This document shows positions 40,475 to 48,336 of a DNA stretch of 64,000 bases, piece by piece. The position numbers and the translations under genes were made by a program. The stretch is from assembly GCF_004798965.1 (NCBI RefSeq), contig NZ_SDSD01000002.1:372001-436000 (forward strand). The letters are read 5' to 3'. Source of the stretch: Onishia niordana. Lineage in GTDB: Bacteria > Pseudomonadota > Gammaproteobacteria > Pseudomonadales > Halomonadaceae. Each line of letters begins with the position of its first letter. The stretch's first letter is position 1. The notes beneath the pieces were generated by a model. That model had not been told where the DNA came from, did not search any database, and saw only the letters and a list, made by a program, of their open reading frames with translations.

Positions 40475-40534
40475 CATAACGTCAGCCATCAGCCTCGCGA
40501 GGTACGAGCATCGGCCGCACGACCTTGTTGGATG
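40475..40534 (-). repeat. Putative integron attC site of the methyltransferase cassette
   Basis: On the minus strand the 60-base segment starts ATCCAAC (40534-40528), a perfect RYYYAAC R'' box. It ends GACGTTATGA with R' box GTTATGA (40481-40475). Between them lies an internal palindrome, CCTCGCGAGG, and partly complementary flanks. The R'' box is complementary, with one mismatch, to GTTGGAC at 41398-41392, just upstream of the methyltransferase gene, which would be the left end of the same cassette. The length is within the usual attC range. Confidence 0.58.
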
Positions 40535-40568
40535 GTGACGCGCTCAATGTCGCAGACGTCTGAGAGCC

Positions 40569-41372
40569 TCATGATTTCGAGCCCGTAACGATGTGCGCCT
40601 GTACCGGAAACCCAACGGCACCGCTGGCGCTTCTAAAAGGCTTCAGCGCTATTTCCGCCTCTTTGATCACAGCTTCGATGGTGTCTTGATCAAGCTCGAT
40701 TCCGGCAAACGGGAACCATCCCTTAACGTCCGCCAAAATCATGTTCTCAACGCTTGAAAAGCGGGCTCGCCCCTTGTGTGTCGAAACCTTCGTGGAACTG
40801 ATGCCCGCACTGTCGAACAGTGACGCAAGCCTATCCGTGTCACCCATCGAGAAGGGCATGCGAAGTGCATCGCCCACGGACTTGTCGAGCAGGCGCTCGT
40901 ACACATCAGCGATGGCAGCATAGGCGGGCACGTCTTCCAAAGAGCCAAACACCGCTACCGTCAAACAACCTCCCGACCGTAGGACACGCTTCATTTCCTG
41001 AAGTACAACCTCGGGAGCACGGAAGAGCATCAGTCCAAACTGACAAAGCACGGCATCAAAGCTCTCGTCTTCATAGGGCAAGGTTTCAACGTCCGCTTCA
41101 CTCCAGATAATTCCGGGAGAGATTCGCCGTGCTACGGCTAGCATCCCGGGATTGAGGTCTACCCCCGACACAGACCCATCCGGGCCAACCCGTTCAGCAA
41201 GGGTTCGTGCCAATATTCCGGTACCACATGCAACATCCAAGACATCTTGGCCGTCGTCTACATCAGCTGCATCCGCTAACCGGTGCGGCCACTGCGCAAA
41301 CAATGCTGGAGCAAGGAGATTCTCGTACGCTTCCGCGACCTTCTCCAGCTCTTGAATATTTAGTTCACTCAT
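40569..41372 (-). CDS. Class I SAM-dependent methyltransferase (probable cassette gene)
   Basis: The product has 267 residues from the ATG at 41372 (MSELNIQELEKVAEAYE), preceded by AAGGAGG at a good distance. Motif I is VLDVACGTGILARTLAE, followed by GVDLNPGMLAVARR and FDAVLCQFGLMLFRAPE. This layout is that of UbiE/COQ5-like methyltransferases. The C-terminal half is variable, so no substrate can be named. The gene reads leftward and lies between a GTTGGAC box and a putative attC, as one cassette of about 920 bases. The frame is open 33 codons upstream, but that part is composed of non-coding-like sequence. Confidence 0.88.
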   Translation of the reverse strand: MSELNIQELEKVAEAYENLLAPALFAQWPHRLADAADVDDGQDVLDVACGTGILARTLAERVGPDGSVSGVDLNPGMLAVARRISPGIIWSEADVETLPYEDESFDAVLCQFGLMLFRAPEVVLQEMKRVLRSGGCLTVAVFGSLEDVPAYAAIADVYERLLDKSVGDALRMPFSMGDTDRLASLFDSAGISSTKVSTHKGRARFSSVENMILADVKGWFPFAGIELDQDTIEAVIKEAEIALKPFRSASGAVGFPVQAHIVTGSKS

Positions 41373-41391
41373 TGTAAGTGTCCTCCTTGCC

Positions 41392-41398
41392 GTCCAAC
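41392..41398 (-). other. Putative cassette boundary (R' box GTTGGAC)
   Basis: On the minus strand the sequence reads GAGCGTTGGACGGCAAGGAG. GTTGGAC fits the GTTRRRY core at which integron integrases cut between G and TT. It lies 19 bases upstream of the methyltransferase start codon. No convincing partner R'' box or integrase gene was found upstream, so this could be the edge of the cluster. Confidence 0.5.
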
Positions 41399-41898
41399 GC
41401 TCGGGTCCCCGCACTTCCGCACTGCCGTTTTTGTCCTTATTTTTTAATAACATCCCGATTTCTGGCGCCATCTATTTCTGCCACCTACTAACAACCTGAT
41501 TTTCTTCAAGGGTTAGCGGTTTTATGGACCCCTAGGCCGCCCAAACACTCCGACTTTAAAGAGCTTAACTATCAACCCGAAGTATAAACCTGAAAACCAA
41601 ACAGAAATTTTTACATAACGAAATATTTTCACTTAACAACGACTAACGCCTCCTGTAATTTCGGCAAGCCATTGATAACGCTAAAAAAATAAACATTTTC
41701 AAGCCTCCACCACTTATTGAGAAACACATTTTAGGCAAGAGCTTATTAAGCCATTATTTTTATTTTGAATTCTAAGAAAATGATCAAAACAGAACACACG
41801 CTTTCCCACTTGAACGAGCGTACATACTCAATACTCTTATATCACAATTTCAACCATCTGATATTAATATGATTTTTGATTGAGGCTGGCATATAACA
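41399..41898. other. AT-rich non-coding region
   Basis: About 500 bases without a credible gene. A hand count over 41581-41700 gives about 31% G+C, far below the surrounding core genes. Every frame is broken. It lies directly upstream of the cassette cluster, and its composition suggests acquired or decaying DNA. Confidence 0.7.
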
Positions 41899-42114
41899 CT
41901 AATAACCGCACATACTGCCTTCGCCGGCATAGCCATTTGGGTCGATAGCAGCCGCCCCCACCATTTCACCGCTGGTACTGTCATAACGCCATTTCCCTTC
42001 GGCCATACCACCGGTCGAGTTGCACACGGCACGGCTAATGTCGTCGAGCAAGGTGCTACAATGCACGGAGCAAGTCGTTGCCACGTGAGATTCCCTGCGT
42101 ATGGGCAGTGTCAT
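41899..42114 (-). CDS. Small cysteine-containing hypothetical protein
   Basis: The 71-residue frame includes TTCSVHCSTLLDDISRAVCN and ends GAAAIDPNGYAGEGSMCGY. It has four cysteines and a Gly/Ala/Ser-rich end. The composition is protein-like, and G+C rises to normal over the frame. The first ATG (42114) has no ribosome-binding site. A GTG at 42084, preceded by AGGGA, would give 61 residues. I do not recognise it. It may be a fragment of a longer lost gene. Confidence 0.35.
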   Translation of the reverse strand: MTLPIRRESHVATTCSVHCSTLLDDISRAVCNSTGGMAEGKWRYDSTSGEMVGAAAIDPNGYAGEGSMCGY

Positions 42115-42245
42115 TATGCTGTGCTTGGTTATCCGGTGTTCAGCCTAACACCTGGCCTGACAACCCACGCAGTCCCCCGCCCGGCGGATGACATCCCCGC
42201 GACAAGCGGCGACAATAGGCGCCCTTTTTCAGCCGCAGTCGCCCC

Positions 42246-43037
42246 ATGTCAGCACCGCTTCCCATTCTGTATCAGGACGATGCCCTGGTCGTTATCGCCA
42301 AGCCCTCAGGGCTTTTGGTGCATCGCACGGCGCTCGCCCGCGGCGAGACGCGCTTTGCGTTGCAGCTGCTGCGCGACCAGCTGGGTCGCCACGTTTACCC
42401 GGTGCACCGCCTGGACCGGCCGACCTCCGGGGTGCTGGTGTTCGCGTTGTCTTCGGAGATCGCACGCACCCTCGGCGAGGCCTTCGCCGAGCAGCGGGTC
42501 AGCAAGCGTTATCTGGCGGTGGTGCGCGGCCTTGGCCCTGAAGCCGAGTGCCTCGACTATGCGCTGCGCGAGGAAGATGGCCGCCGGCCCAAGGCCGAGA
42601 TGCCAGCAATGGAGGCAGCGACCGAGGTACAGCGCCTGGATAGCGTCGAGCTACCGGTACGGGTCGACCGCTACCCCAGCGCGCGCTATTCGCTGATGGA
42701 GGCGCGCCCCTTGACCGGGCGTCGCCACCAGATCCGCCGCCACCTGTCGCGGCGCGGTTACCCGATCATCGGCGATGCGCGACACGGCAAGGGCAACCAC
42801 AACCGCTTCTTCAGCGAGAACCTGGACACGCACCGGCTATTGTTGGCGGCGGTGGAAATGAGCCTTGAGCATCCGCTGACTGGTGATCGCCTGACCGTGA
42901 GCGCTGGCCTTGAAGACGACATGACGCAGCTCTTCGAGCGCTTCGGCTGGGGCGCCCATTTACCGCAACATGGCCACCGCTTCGAAAAGGCCGATATCCC
43001 ATCGTCAACGACTCACGCAGCGATACCGACACCATGA
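42246..43037 (+). CDS. truC: tRNA pseudouridine(65) synthase TruC
   Basis: This RluA-family synthase makes pseudouridine 65 in tRNA-Ile and tRNA-Asp. It begins ILYQDDALVVIAKPSGLLVH. The catalytic aspartate is in PVHRLDRPTSGVLVFAL. Blocks such as KRYLAVVRGLG, RHQIRRHLSRRGYPIIGDA and HRLLLAAVEMSLEHPLTG follow. Features of TruC rather than RluA/RluC are the lack of an S4 domain and the GWGAHLPQHGHRFE end. Length is 263. Its stop overlaps the tcdA start by four bases. Confidence 0.92.
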   Translation: MSAPLPILYQDDALVVIAKPSGLLVHRTALARGETRFALQLLRDQLGRHVYPVHRLDRPTSGVLVFALSSEIARTLGEAFAEQRVSKRYLAVVRGLGPEAECLDYALREEDGRRPKAEMPAMEAATEVQRLDSVELPVRVDRYPSARYSLMEARPLTGRRHQIRRHLSRRGYPIIGDARHGKGNHNRFFSENLDTHRLLLAAVEMSLEHPLTGDRLTVSAGLEDDMTQLFERFGWGAHLPQHGHRFEKADIPSSTTHAAIPTP

Positions 43038-43903
43038 CCGACACTGACCCCACTTCCCTGGATGGCGACTACGACTTCCGCTTCGGTGGCATCCGGCGCC
43101 TCTATGGCCAGCGCGCCGCCGCGCACATTCGTCAAGCCCATGTGGTGGTGGTCGGCGTTGGCGGTGTGGGTAGCTGGACGGTGGAGGCCCTGGCCCGGTC
43201 CGGCATCGGCAAGCTGACGCTGATCGACCTCGACGATGTCTGCGTCTCCAACATCAACCGTCAGCTGCATGCGCTGGATGGCACCATCGGTCGTCCCAAG
43301 GTGGAGGTGCTGGCCGAGCGCTGCCGGGCGATCTCGCCGGAAACTGACGTCATCGCCGACACGGCCTTCGTGACCCCGACCAACCTGGCGGAGCGCATTC
43401 CCGCCGATGCCGATCATGTGGTCGACGCCATCGATAGCGTGATCGCCAAGGCGGCGCTGATCGCCTGGTGCAAACGGCGCAAGATTGGCCTGACGGTGAC
43501 CGGGGCTGCCGGTGGCCAACTGGACCCGACCCGCATCCGCATCGCCGATTTGAGCCGCACCGAGCATGACCCCTTGCTTGCCAAGGTGCGTGCCCGGCTG
43601 CGCCGCGATTACGGCTTCTCGCGAAATCCCAAGCGCCGCTTCAGCGTCGAGTGCGTGTATTCCGACGAGCAGCTGGTTTATCCCGGCGCCGACGGTGAGG
43701 TCTGTCATACCAAGCCGAGTGACGGCGAGAGTACCCGCCTGGACTGCGCCAGTGGCTTTGGCGCCGCCACCTTCGTTACCGGCGCCTTTGGCTTTGCCGC
43801 CGCGGCCCGGGTCATGGCGCGGCTCGCTCGCCAAGCCGCTGCCCGCCACCATGACACGGCCAACGCCCTGTCCTCAGAGGAGTCTCGTGATGATCGCTCA
43901 TGA
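43034..43903 (+). CDS. tcdA: tRNA threonylcarbamoyladenosine dehydratase TcdA (CsdL)
   Basis: This E1-like ATP-dependent enzyme cyclises t6A37 of tRNA to ct6A. It shows RFGGIRRLYGQRAAAHI, the nucleotide loop VVVVGVGGVGSWTVEALARS, the aspartate motif LTLIDLDDVCVSNINRQLHA and ADHVVDAIDSVIAK. The length of 289 is near the E. coli 268. It overlaps truC by four bases, so two tRNA modification genes form one unit. It acts on the product of the pathway that includes tsaC at 22821. Confidence 0.93.
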   Translation: MTDTDPTSLDGDYDFRFGGIRRLYGQRAAAHIRQAHVVVVGVGGVGSWTVEALARSGIGKLTLIDLDDVCVSNINRQLHALDGTIGRPKVEVLAERCRAISPETDVIADTAFVTPTNLAERIPADADHVVDAIDSVIAKAALIAWCKRRKIGLTVTGAAGGQLDPTRIRIADLSRTEHDPLLAKVRARLRRDYGFSRNPKRRFSVECVYSDEQLVYPGADGEVCHTKPSDGESTRLDCASGFGAATFVTGAFGFAAAARVMARLARQAAARHHDTANALSSEESRDDRS

Positions 43904-44126
43904 ACCACCGCGCCCGGTGCCGGGTATCTATGTCCACTACAAGGGCGCCCGCTATGAGGTGATGGGCGTGGCCCAGCACAGCGAGACCGAGGAGACGCTG
44001 GTGGTCTACCGGGCGCTCTACGGCGACTACGGCCTGTGGGTCAGGCCGCTTACGATGTTCTGCGAGAGCGTCGAGGTGCAGGGTGAACCGGTGCCTCGCT
44101 TTGCCCTGGAGAAGGCGTTCGACTGA
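43890..44126 (+). CDS. DUF1653 family protein
   Basis: The 78-residue protein has the DUF1653 pattern PGIYVHYKGARYEVMGVAQH, ETLVVYRALYGDYGLWVRPL and MFCESVEV. The domain is widespread in bacteria and of unknown function. The start at 43890 overlaps the end of tcdA by 14 bases. AGAGGAG just upstream supports it. It probably belongs to the truC-tcdA transcript, which ends at the hairpin at 44239. Confidence 0.9.
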   Translation: MIAHEPPRPVPGIYVHYKGARYEVMGVAQHSETEETLVVYRALYGDYGLWVRPLTMFCESVEVQGEPVPRFALEKAFD

Positions 44127-44159
44127 GTCGGCGCTGAACCTCGCTCCTGAGGTTCTCGC

Positions 44160-44234
44160 CGACCCTATCCCCGAAGCTATCCCCGAAACTATCCCAGAGG
44201 CTATCCCCTAAGTTCCCCCTAAGCTCTCCCCTAA
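44160..44234 (+). repeat. Degenerate short tandem repeat
   Basis: The segment holds about five degraded copies of a 15-base unit of the type CTATCCCCGAAGC (CCTATCCCCGAAG, CTATCCCCGAAAC, CTATCCCAGAGG, CTATCCCCTAAG, then TTCCCCCTAAG and CTCTCCCCTAAA). It is non-coding and lies between the DUF1653 stop and a terminator. Confidence 0.75.
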
Positions 44235-44238
44235 AACA

Positions 44239-44266
44239 CGAAAGGCGCCCCGCGGGGCGCCTTTCG
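44239..44266. terminator. Bidirectional terminator between DUF1653 and bfr
   Basis: A perfect palindrome CGAAAGGCGCCCC / GGGGCGCCTTTCG with a GC centre lies between converging genes. TTT lies inside the right arm, and AAA in the left arm serves the minus strand. Confidence 0.8.
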
Positions 44267-44281
44267 TCGTCAGAGGGCGAA

Positions 44282-44758
44282 TCAATCCGCCTTGTGCATC
44301 TGCTTTTGCAGGTAGTTCTGGATGCCCACCGCGTCGATCAGGCTCAGCTCGGTTTCGAGGTGATCGATGTGCTCTTCCTCGTCGTCGAGGATCTTCTGGA
44401 ACAGATCGCGGCTGGTGTAATCGCGAACCTGTTCGCAGTGAGCGATGGCGTCCTTGAGATCGGTGTGCGCCTTGTGCTCGAGTTTAAGATCGCACTCGAG
44501 CATTTCGCGGGTGTTTTCACCGATCATCAACTTGCCGTAATCCTGCAGGTTGGGCAGCCCCTCAAGGAAGAGAATGCGCTCGATCAGGGTATCGGCGTGC
44601 TTCATCTCCTCGATGGATTCTTCGTACTCCCACTTACCCAGCACCGCCAGGCCCCAGTCCTGATACATCTTGGCATGCAGGTAGTACTGGTTGATGGCTA
44701 CCAGCTCGTTACCGAGCACAGTATTAAGGTACTGAATGACCTTGGCATCACCTTTCAT
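44282..44758 (-). CDS. bfr: Bacterioferritin
   Basis: Bfr is a 24-mer cage that oxidises and stores iron and binds heme between subunits. The 158 residues from the ATG at 44758 ([12 protein letters not shown]) equal the E. coli length. The heme-ligand methionine and ferroxidase residues are in [19 protein letters not shown]. Other ferroxidase ligands are [12 protein letters not shown] and [22 protein letters not shown] precedes the start. The frame is open 14 codons upstream, but those residues are not Bfr-like. It lies about 250 bases from bfd, the ferredoxin that releases its iron. Confidence 0.96.
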   Translation of the reverse strand: MKGDAKVIQYLNTVLGNELVAINQYYLHAKMYQDWGLAVLGKWEYEESIEEMKHADTLIERILFLEGLPNLQDYGKLMIGENTREMLECDLKLEHKAHTDLKDAIAHCEQVRDYTSRDLFQKILDDEEEHIDHLETELSLIDAVGIQNYLQKQMHKAD

Positions 44759-44814
44759 TACAACTCTCCCGAAGCCGGGTTTGCCGGTGGCGGCAAACAC
44801 TCAAACACTGGGAC

Positions 44815-44842
44815 AGTATAGGCTGCCCCAAAAAGTTGTGAG
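44815..44842 (-). promoter_or_regulatory. Possible bfr promoter
   Basis: On the minus strand CTCACA (44842-44837) and TATACT (44820-44815) are spaced by 16 bp. They lie about 60 bases upstream of the bfr start. The 44843-45008 interval between this and the bfd stop holds nothing recognisable. Confidence 0.42.
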
Positions 44843-45008
44843 TATCGCCCAGAAAAGGCAGAAAGTCGAATCAGGACAATATGTTAAAGGGGAATGGCTG
44901 CCAACTGAGAAGATCATGCGAGAGCGAGCGATTGCGCCTCGCAGTGAGCGTGAGCCAGGTGAGAAAAGAGCGCAAGATCAAAAGGTTTCTCCAACCTCCA
45001 GATCGTCC

Positions 45009-45212
45009 TCAGACAGCGTAGGCCAGGTCTGCCGAGAGCATTTCTTCGGCGATAGCATCGTGAGTGATGGCCTTGGCCATGCAGGCACACTTGCCGCATT
45101 GAGTTGCACATTCGGTGTGCTCACGGACTTCGCGCCAGCTACGGGCACCGTCACTGACGGCATTGCGAATCATCCGATCGGATACGCCCTTGCAAAGACA
45201 TACGTACATCAC
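45009..45212 (-). CDS. bfd: Bacterioferritin-associated ferredoxin Bfd
   Basis: Bfd is a small [2Fe-2S] protein that reduces bacterioferritin so that stored iron can leave. The family pattern is YVCLCKGVSDRMIRNAV with CxC at residues 5-7, followed by CATQCGKCACM with CxxC. The length of 67 is typical. GAGGTGA is upstream of the two adjacent ATG codons. It has its own promoter region with a Fur-like box and is not overlapping bfr. The opposed needs (bfd when iron is low, bfr when iron is high) explain separate promoters. Confidence 0.93.
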   Translation of the reverse strand: MMYVCLCKGVSDRMIRNAVSDGARSWREVREHTECATQCGKCACMAKAITHDAIAEEMLSADLAYAV

Positions 45213-45237
45213 ATCACCTCGCTATCGTCACTGAGAT

Positions 45238-45256
45238 GAATGTAAATGATTCGCAT
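45238..45256 (-). promoter_or_regulatory. Putative Fur box upstream of bfd
   Basis: The sequence GAATGTAAATGATTCGCAT is a 19-mer with clear similarity to Fur sites (the AAATGATT core and a CAT end). It lies 26 bases upstream of the bfd start. Fur repression of bfd is known in E. coli and Pseudomonas. The match is good but not perfect. The remaining 45257-45425 region has no gene. Confidence 0.5.
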
Positions 45257-45425
45257 AGAGCATTGCAACAAAATACTGTCGCCAATCGTAACGATCGATG
45301 CGCTTTTTGTTAGTCCTTTCGTCTTGGCCCTTCGCTACCTCGCTGCTCGGCCCATTTATCACTGCTGCTCGCCGAACCTTAACGAGCCTCAACGAGCACC
45401 GCCCTGACGGGGCATGGGCCTGCCG

Positions 45426-45878
45426 CTACCCTTTGTTCTTTTCCGCCTTGGGCACGACAACCACCCGAGAGCGCGAGGCGATGTCCGACCAGCCGCGACG
45501 TTCGCCGTCGATTAGAATCCACCAATAGCCGAGGCCCAGCAGCGCGTAAGATATGCCCGCTGCGATGAAGCGCATCAGGCACTGAGGCAGGGTCAAGGAT
45601 AGCCCCTCCGGCGTCTCGACGCGCAGCCGCCAGGCCTGCATTCCCAGCGTCATGCCGCCACGCATCCAGAAGAAGGCGAAGAAGGCGAAGGTGACGACGA
45701 ACAGCAGGCTATGGAAAAACGGTGAGGTATTGGCCTCGCCATCGTTCATCGCCACCGCCAGGAAGCCAAGTAGCATCCAGATGGCCATCAGGATCAGGGC
45801 ATCGTAGATCATCGCGCCGAGGCGACGGCCAAGGCCGGCCGGCCAGGTCTGATCAAGGTGGGAAAAACGCTTCTGCAT
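45426..45878 (-). CDS. RDD family membrane protein
   Basis: The 150-residue protein has three hydrophobic segments. The RDD signature arginine-aspartate-aspartate region is represented by AGLGRRLGAMIYDALILMA, and the second conserved block by GGMTLGMQAWRLRV. The ATG at 45878, after GAGGAG, is preferred over a GTG two codons earlier. Halophile RDD proteins have been linked to Na+/H+ antiport, but that is not shown for this one. It lies between bfd and lptG without overlap. Confidence 0.88.
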   Translation of the reverse strand: MQKRFSHLDQTWPAGLGRRLGAMIYDALILMAIWMLLGFLAVAMNDGEANTSPFFHSLLFVVTFAFFAFFWMRGGMTLGMQAWRLRVETPEGLSLTLPQCLMRFIAAGISYALLGLGYWWILIDGERRGWSDIASRSRVVVVPKAEKNKG

Positions 45879-45982
45879 GAGCACTCCTCAGCACGCCTCA
45901 CAACCCCTCAGCATGCCTAACAGAGGAGAGCTGGCCGTGATGTAAAAAAGAACCTGCCTTAGAAGGGCGGCCACGCGCTCTG

Positions 45983-47047
45983 CTAGCCGCTGCGACGCAA
46001 CAGATAGAGCCCCAGTACCGTGCATAACAGCGTCGGCCCCAGCACCGCCCACACCGGCGAGAATCCAAACACCGTCGATGCCGGCGCCAGCAGGTCCTGC
46101 AGGTACTTGAAGGAGAGACCGGTGATCACCCCGTAGAAGACACGCGTACCCGCGGCCACCGTGCGCAAGGGGCCGAACACGAAAGACGCCGCAATCAGCA
46201 CCAGCGAGCCAAGCGTCAGCGGCAACAGCAGCTTCTGCCAGAAATACAAAAGCGGCTGGGTGGCTTGCTGCCCCTGACTCTCGAGGTAGTTGGCGTAAGC
46301 CCAGAGCTCGCTGGGCGCCTGGCTGTCGACGTCGCGCAACAGGCGATTGAGCTGCTCGGGTGTCAGGTCAGTCTGCCATTGCAGCCGATCATGATGCTCG
46401 ACCTCGGTACGATCCTCGAAGAAGCGGGTGAGATCCACGTCCGTGAGTACCCAATGATCCTCTTCCCAGACCGCCTGGGAGGCATACATCGCCACCACCA
46501 GCTCGCGATCATCGAAGCGGTAGCGCGTCAGGTCGAGCACCGTGTCATCGGCGCGGATGGCGCCGAAACGATAAACGCTTTCGCCCTCCCGCTGCCAACC
46601 GCCGCGTTCGGTAACAATGGCGCCCTCGCCCTGCATCTGCTCGAGGCGCCAGGCATTGGCAAACTGCTCGGTACGCGGGCTCACGAACTCGGCAATCAAA
46701 AGAAGAATCGCCACGATCAGGATCACCGGCTTCATCACACCCCATAAGATGCGAACCAGTGAGCGGCCGGCCGCGCGCATCACGGTCAGCTCATTGCTTG
46801 TCGCCATGCTGCCAAGCCCGATCAGAGAACCGATCAGCACCCCCACCGGGGCATACTGGTAGAAGCGATAGGGCAACCGCATGATCAGGTAAAGCAGCAC
46901 GTCGAAGGCGCCGTAGTTACCTTCGACATCGCCCAGATCATTGATGTAGGTGATGACAAGGTCGAGGCCCAGCAGCACCACCTGCACCACAACGATGGCC
47001 GCCAGCACATTGCGCGCGATATAGCGGTCGAGACGATCAAGCACCAT
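45983..47047 (-). CDS. lptG: LPS export ABC transporter permease LptG
   Basis: LptG is one of the two inner-membrane permeases that, with LptB, extract lipopolysaccharide and push it to LptC/LptA. The 354 residues from ATG 47047 (MVLDRLDRYIARNVL) show membrane segments at the N-terminus (IVVVQVVLLGLDLVITYIND) and C-terminus. A periplasmic beta-jellyroll lies between. The block AVGVLIGSL-like APVGVLIGSLIGLGSMATSN, with the coupling helix ELTVMRAAGRS, is typical. The ATG overlaps the lptF stop by one base (TAATG), so translation is coupled. Confidence 0.94.
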   Translation of the reverse strand: MVLDRLDRYIARNVLAAIVVVQVVLLGLDLVITYINDLGDVEGNYGAFDVLLYLIMRLPYRFYQYAPVGVLIGSLIGLGSMATSNELTVMRAAGRSLVRILWGVMKPVILIVAILLLIAEFVSPRTEQFANAWRLEQMQGEGAIVTERGGWQREGESVYRFGAIRADDTVLDLTRYRFDDRELVVAMYASQAVWEEDHWVLTDVDLTRFFEDRTEVEHHDRLQWQTDLTPEQLNRLLRDVDSQAPSELWAYANYLESQGQQATQPLLYFWQKLLLPLTLGSLVLIAASFVFGPLRTVAAGTRVFYGVITGLSFKYLQDLLAPASTVFGFSPVWAVLGPTLLCTVLGLYLLRRSG

Positions 47048-48126
47048 TATTTCACCCCCGCCAGCCGCGAGCGACGCAGCAACCACAAGCCAATAATCAG
47101 AAACGTCAGGTGGATGGGCCACATGCCGACGTTAACCGGCAGGCTGCCCTGGGCGATGGCATCCTTGGCGGTGAGCAACAGGCTTAGATAAGCAATGTGC
47201 AAAAAAATCGCCGGCAAGAGCTTACCGAAGCGGCCCTGGCGTGGATTGACCTTCGACAATGGCTGAGCGATCAGCGTCAATACCAGCACCATCAGTGGCA
47301 TCGATACTCGCCACTGCAATTGCGCCATGGCCGGTGGCGTGCCGCTCGCCAGCAACTCACGCGTGCTTGAGAGTTCAGGGTCTTCAGCGGCACGCGAGGT
47401 ATTGTCTGTCGAGAGGCGCACCGCATAGGTCTCGAAGGCCAGTCGCTCGGCGACCGGATTCCCGGGGTCGACGCTATAGCGCAAGCCATCGCTTAACACC
47501 AAAAAGCGACTGCCGGTTTCCTCGTCGCGGGTCTGATAGCCCTCGGCTGCACGCGTCACCACATTGCCAGGCGTGCCGTCGCTGCGGCGCTGACGCTCGC
47601 TGATGAACACCTCCTGCATCCGCGTCTGATCGTCGTTGAAGGACTCGGTGTAGGCGGTACGGCCATTGCCGAAATCCTGGAAACGCCCCGGTGCCAGGGC
47701 GCCGAAGTCGAGCCGACTCTTCTGTTCCTCGATCAGTGTCTCGTTGTGATCGGCGCCGGCAGGCGTCAGCCACAGGCTGCACACGCCGACCATCACCGCG
47801 ACCAGCGCGGCCGGCAGCAGGCTGATCTTCAGCAACCGGTTGGGGCTCATGCCACAGGCCACCAGCACGGTGATCTCGCTGTTCAGGTAGAGCTGACCGT
47901 AGGCCAGCAGGATGCCGAGGAAGAAAGACAGCGGCAGAATCAGCTCAAGGAAGCCCGGCAGATGAAAGAGCATCAGGGTGCCGAGGATGCTGACGGGGAT
48001 CTCACCGTCGGCAGCGTTGGTAAAGTAGCGGATGAAACGACTGCCCATGATCACCAGCAGCAGCACGCCGGCCACGGCGGCCATGGTCTGCAGGATCTCG
48101 CGGGTCAGATAACGAAAAATGATCAA
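47047..48126 (-). CDS. lptF: LPS export ABC transporter permease LptF (TTG start)
   Basis: LptF is the partner permease of LptG. It begins IIFRYLTREILQTMAAVAG, has LILPLSFFLGILLAYGQLYL and the coupling helix NSEITVLVACGMSPNRLLK, and contains a periplasmic domain of about 160 residues. The first 52 codons of the open frame are Arg/Cys-rich and unlike LptF. A TTG at 48126 gives the canonical N-terminus (as in E. coli MIIIRYL) and 359 residues; a weak GGGAG lies upstream. It diverges from pepA as in E. coli. Confidence 0.92.
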   Translation of the reverse strand: MIIFRYLTREILQTMAAVAGVLLLVIMGSRFIRYFTNAADGEIPVSILGTLMLFHLPGFLELILPLSFFLGILLAYGQLYLNSEITVLVACGMSPNRLLKISLLPAALVAVMVGVCSLWLTPAGADHNETLIEEQKSRLDFGALAPGRFQDFGNGRTAYTESFNDDQTRMQEVFISERQRRSDGTPGNVVTRAAEGYQTRDEETGSRFLVLSDGLRYSVDPGNPVAERLAFETYAVRLSTDNTSRAAEDPELSSTRELLASGTPPAMAQLQWRVSMPLMVLVLTLIAQPLSKVNPRQGRFGKLLPAIFLHIAYLSLLLTAKDAIAQGSLPVNVGMWPIHLTFLIIGLWLLRRSRLAGVK

Positions 48127-48230
48127 GACGGTCTCCCGTGTCTTCCGGCAGGCCGCATCGACTGGCGACACGTGCCTGTGCTGGCGCCGGCTTCCCGCGC
48201 GGCGTGCCTGGGTGCCGCAGGCGCTGCGCC

Positions 48231-48253
48231 CAATGCAATGCGCCACTGCATTG
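48231..48253. promoter_or_regulatory. Inverted repeat in the lptF-pepA divergent region
   Basis: CAATGCA (48231-48237) and TGCATTG (48247-48253) form a perfect 7-bp inverted repeat with a 9-base gap. A possible -10 for pepA (TACACT) follows at once. It could be an operator. PepA itself binds DNA in E. coli, so autoregulation is conceivable but not shown. Confidence 0.4.
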
Positions 48254-48336
48254 CGTACACTGGGGTATCGCCCACGGCACACCCGGCCGTGCCGGCATTA
48301 TCCAGAATCCCCCTTCGCTTGTCTTGTGGAGACGCC

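Noticed and set aside
41581..41700. Further attC-like pieces (TAACGCC, GCGTTATC) in the AT-rich region
   Set aside because: Box spacing and complementarity do not hold together; short matches are expected by chance in AT-rich DNA.
44160..44234. CRISPR array
   Set aside because: The repeat unit is about 15 bases, degenerate, and has no spacers; no cas genes are nearby.
47746..48336. Upstream extension of the pepA frame by nearly 200 codons
   Set aside because: It runs antisense through lptF, is not PepA-like, and the ATG at 48337 gives the family N-terminus and length.
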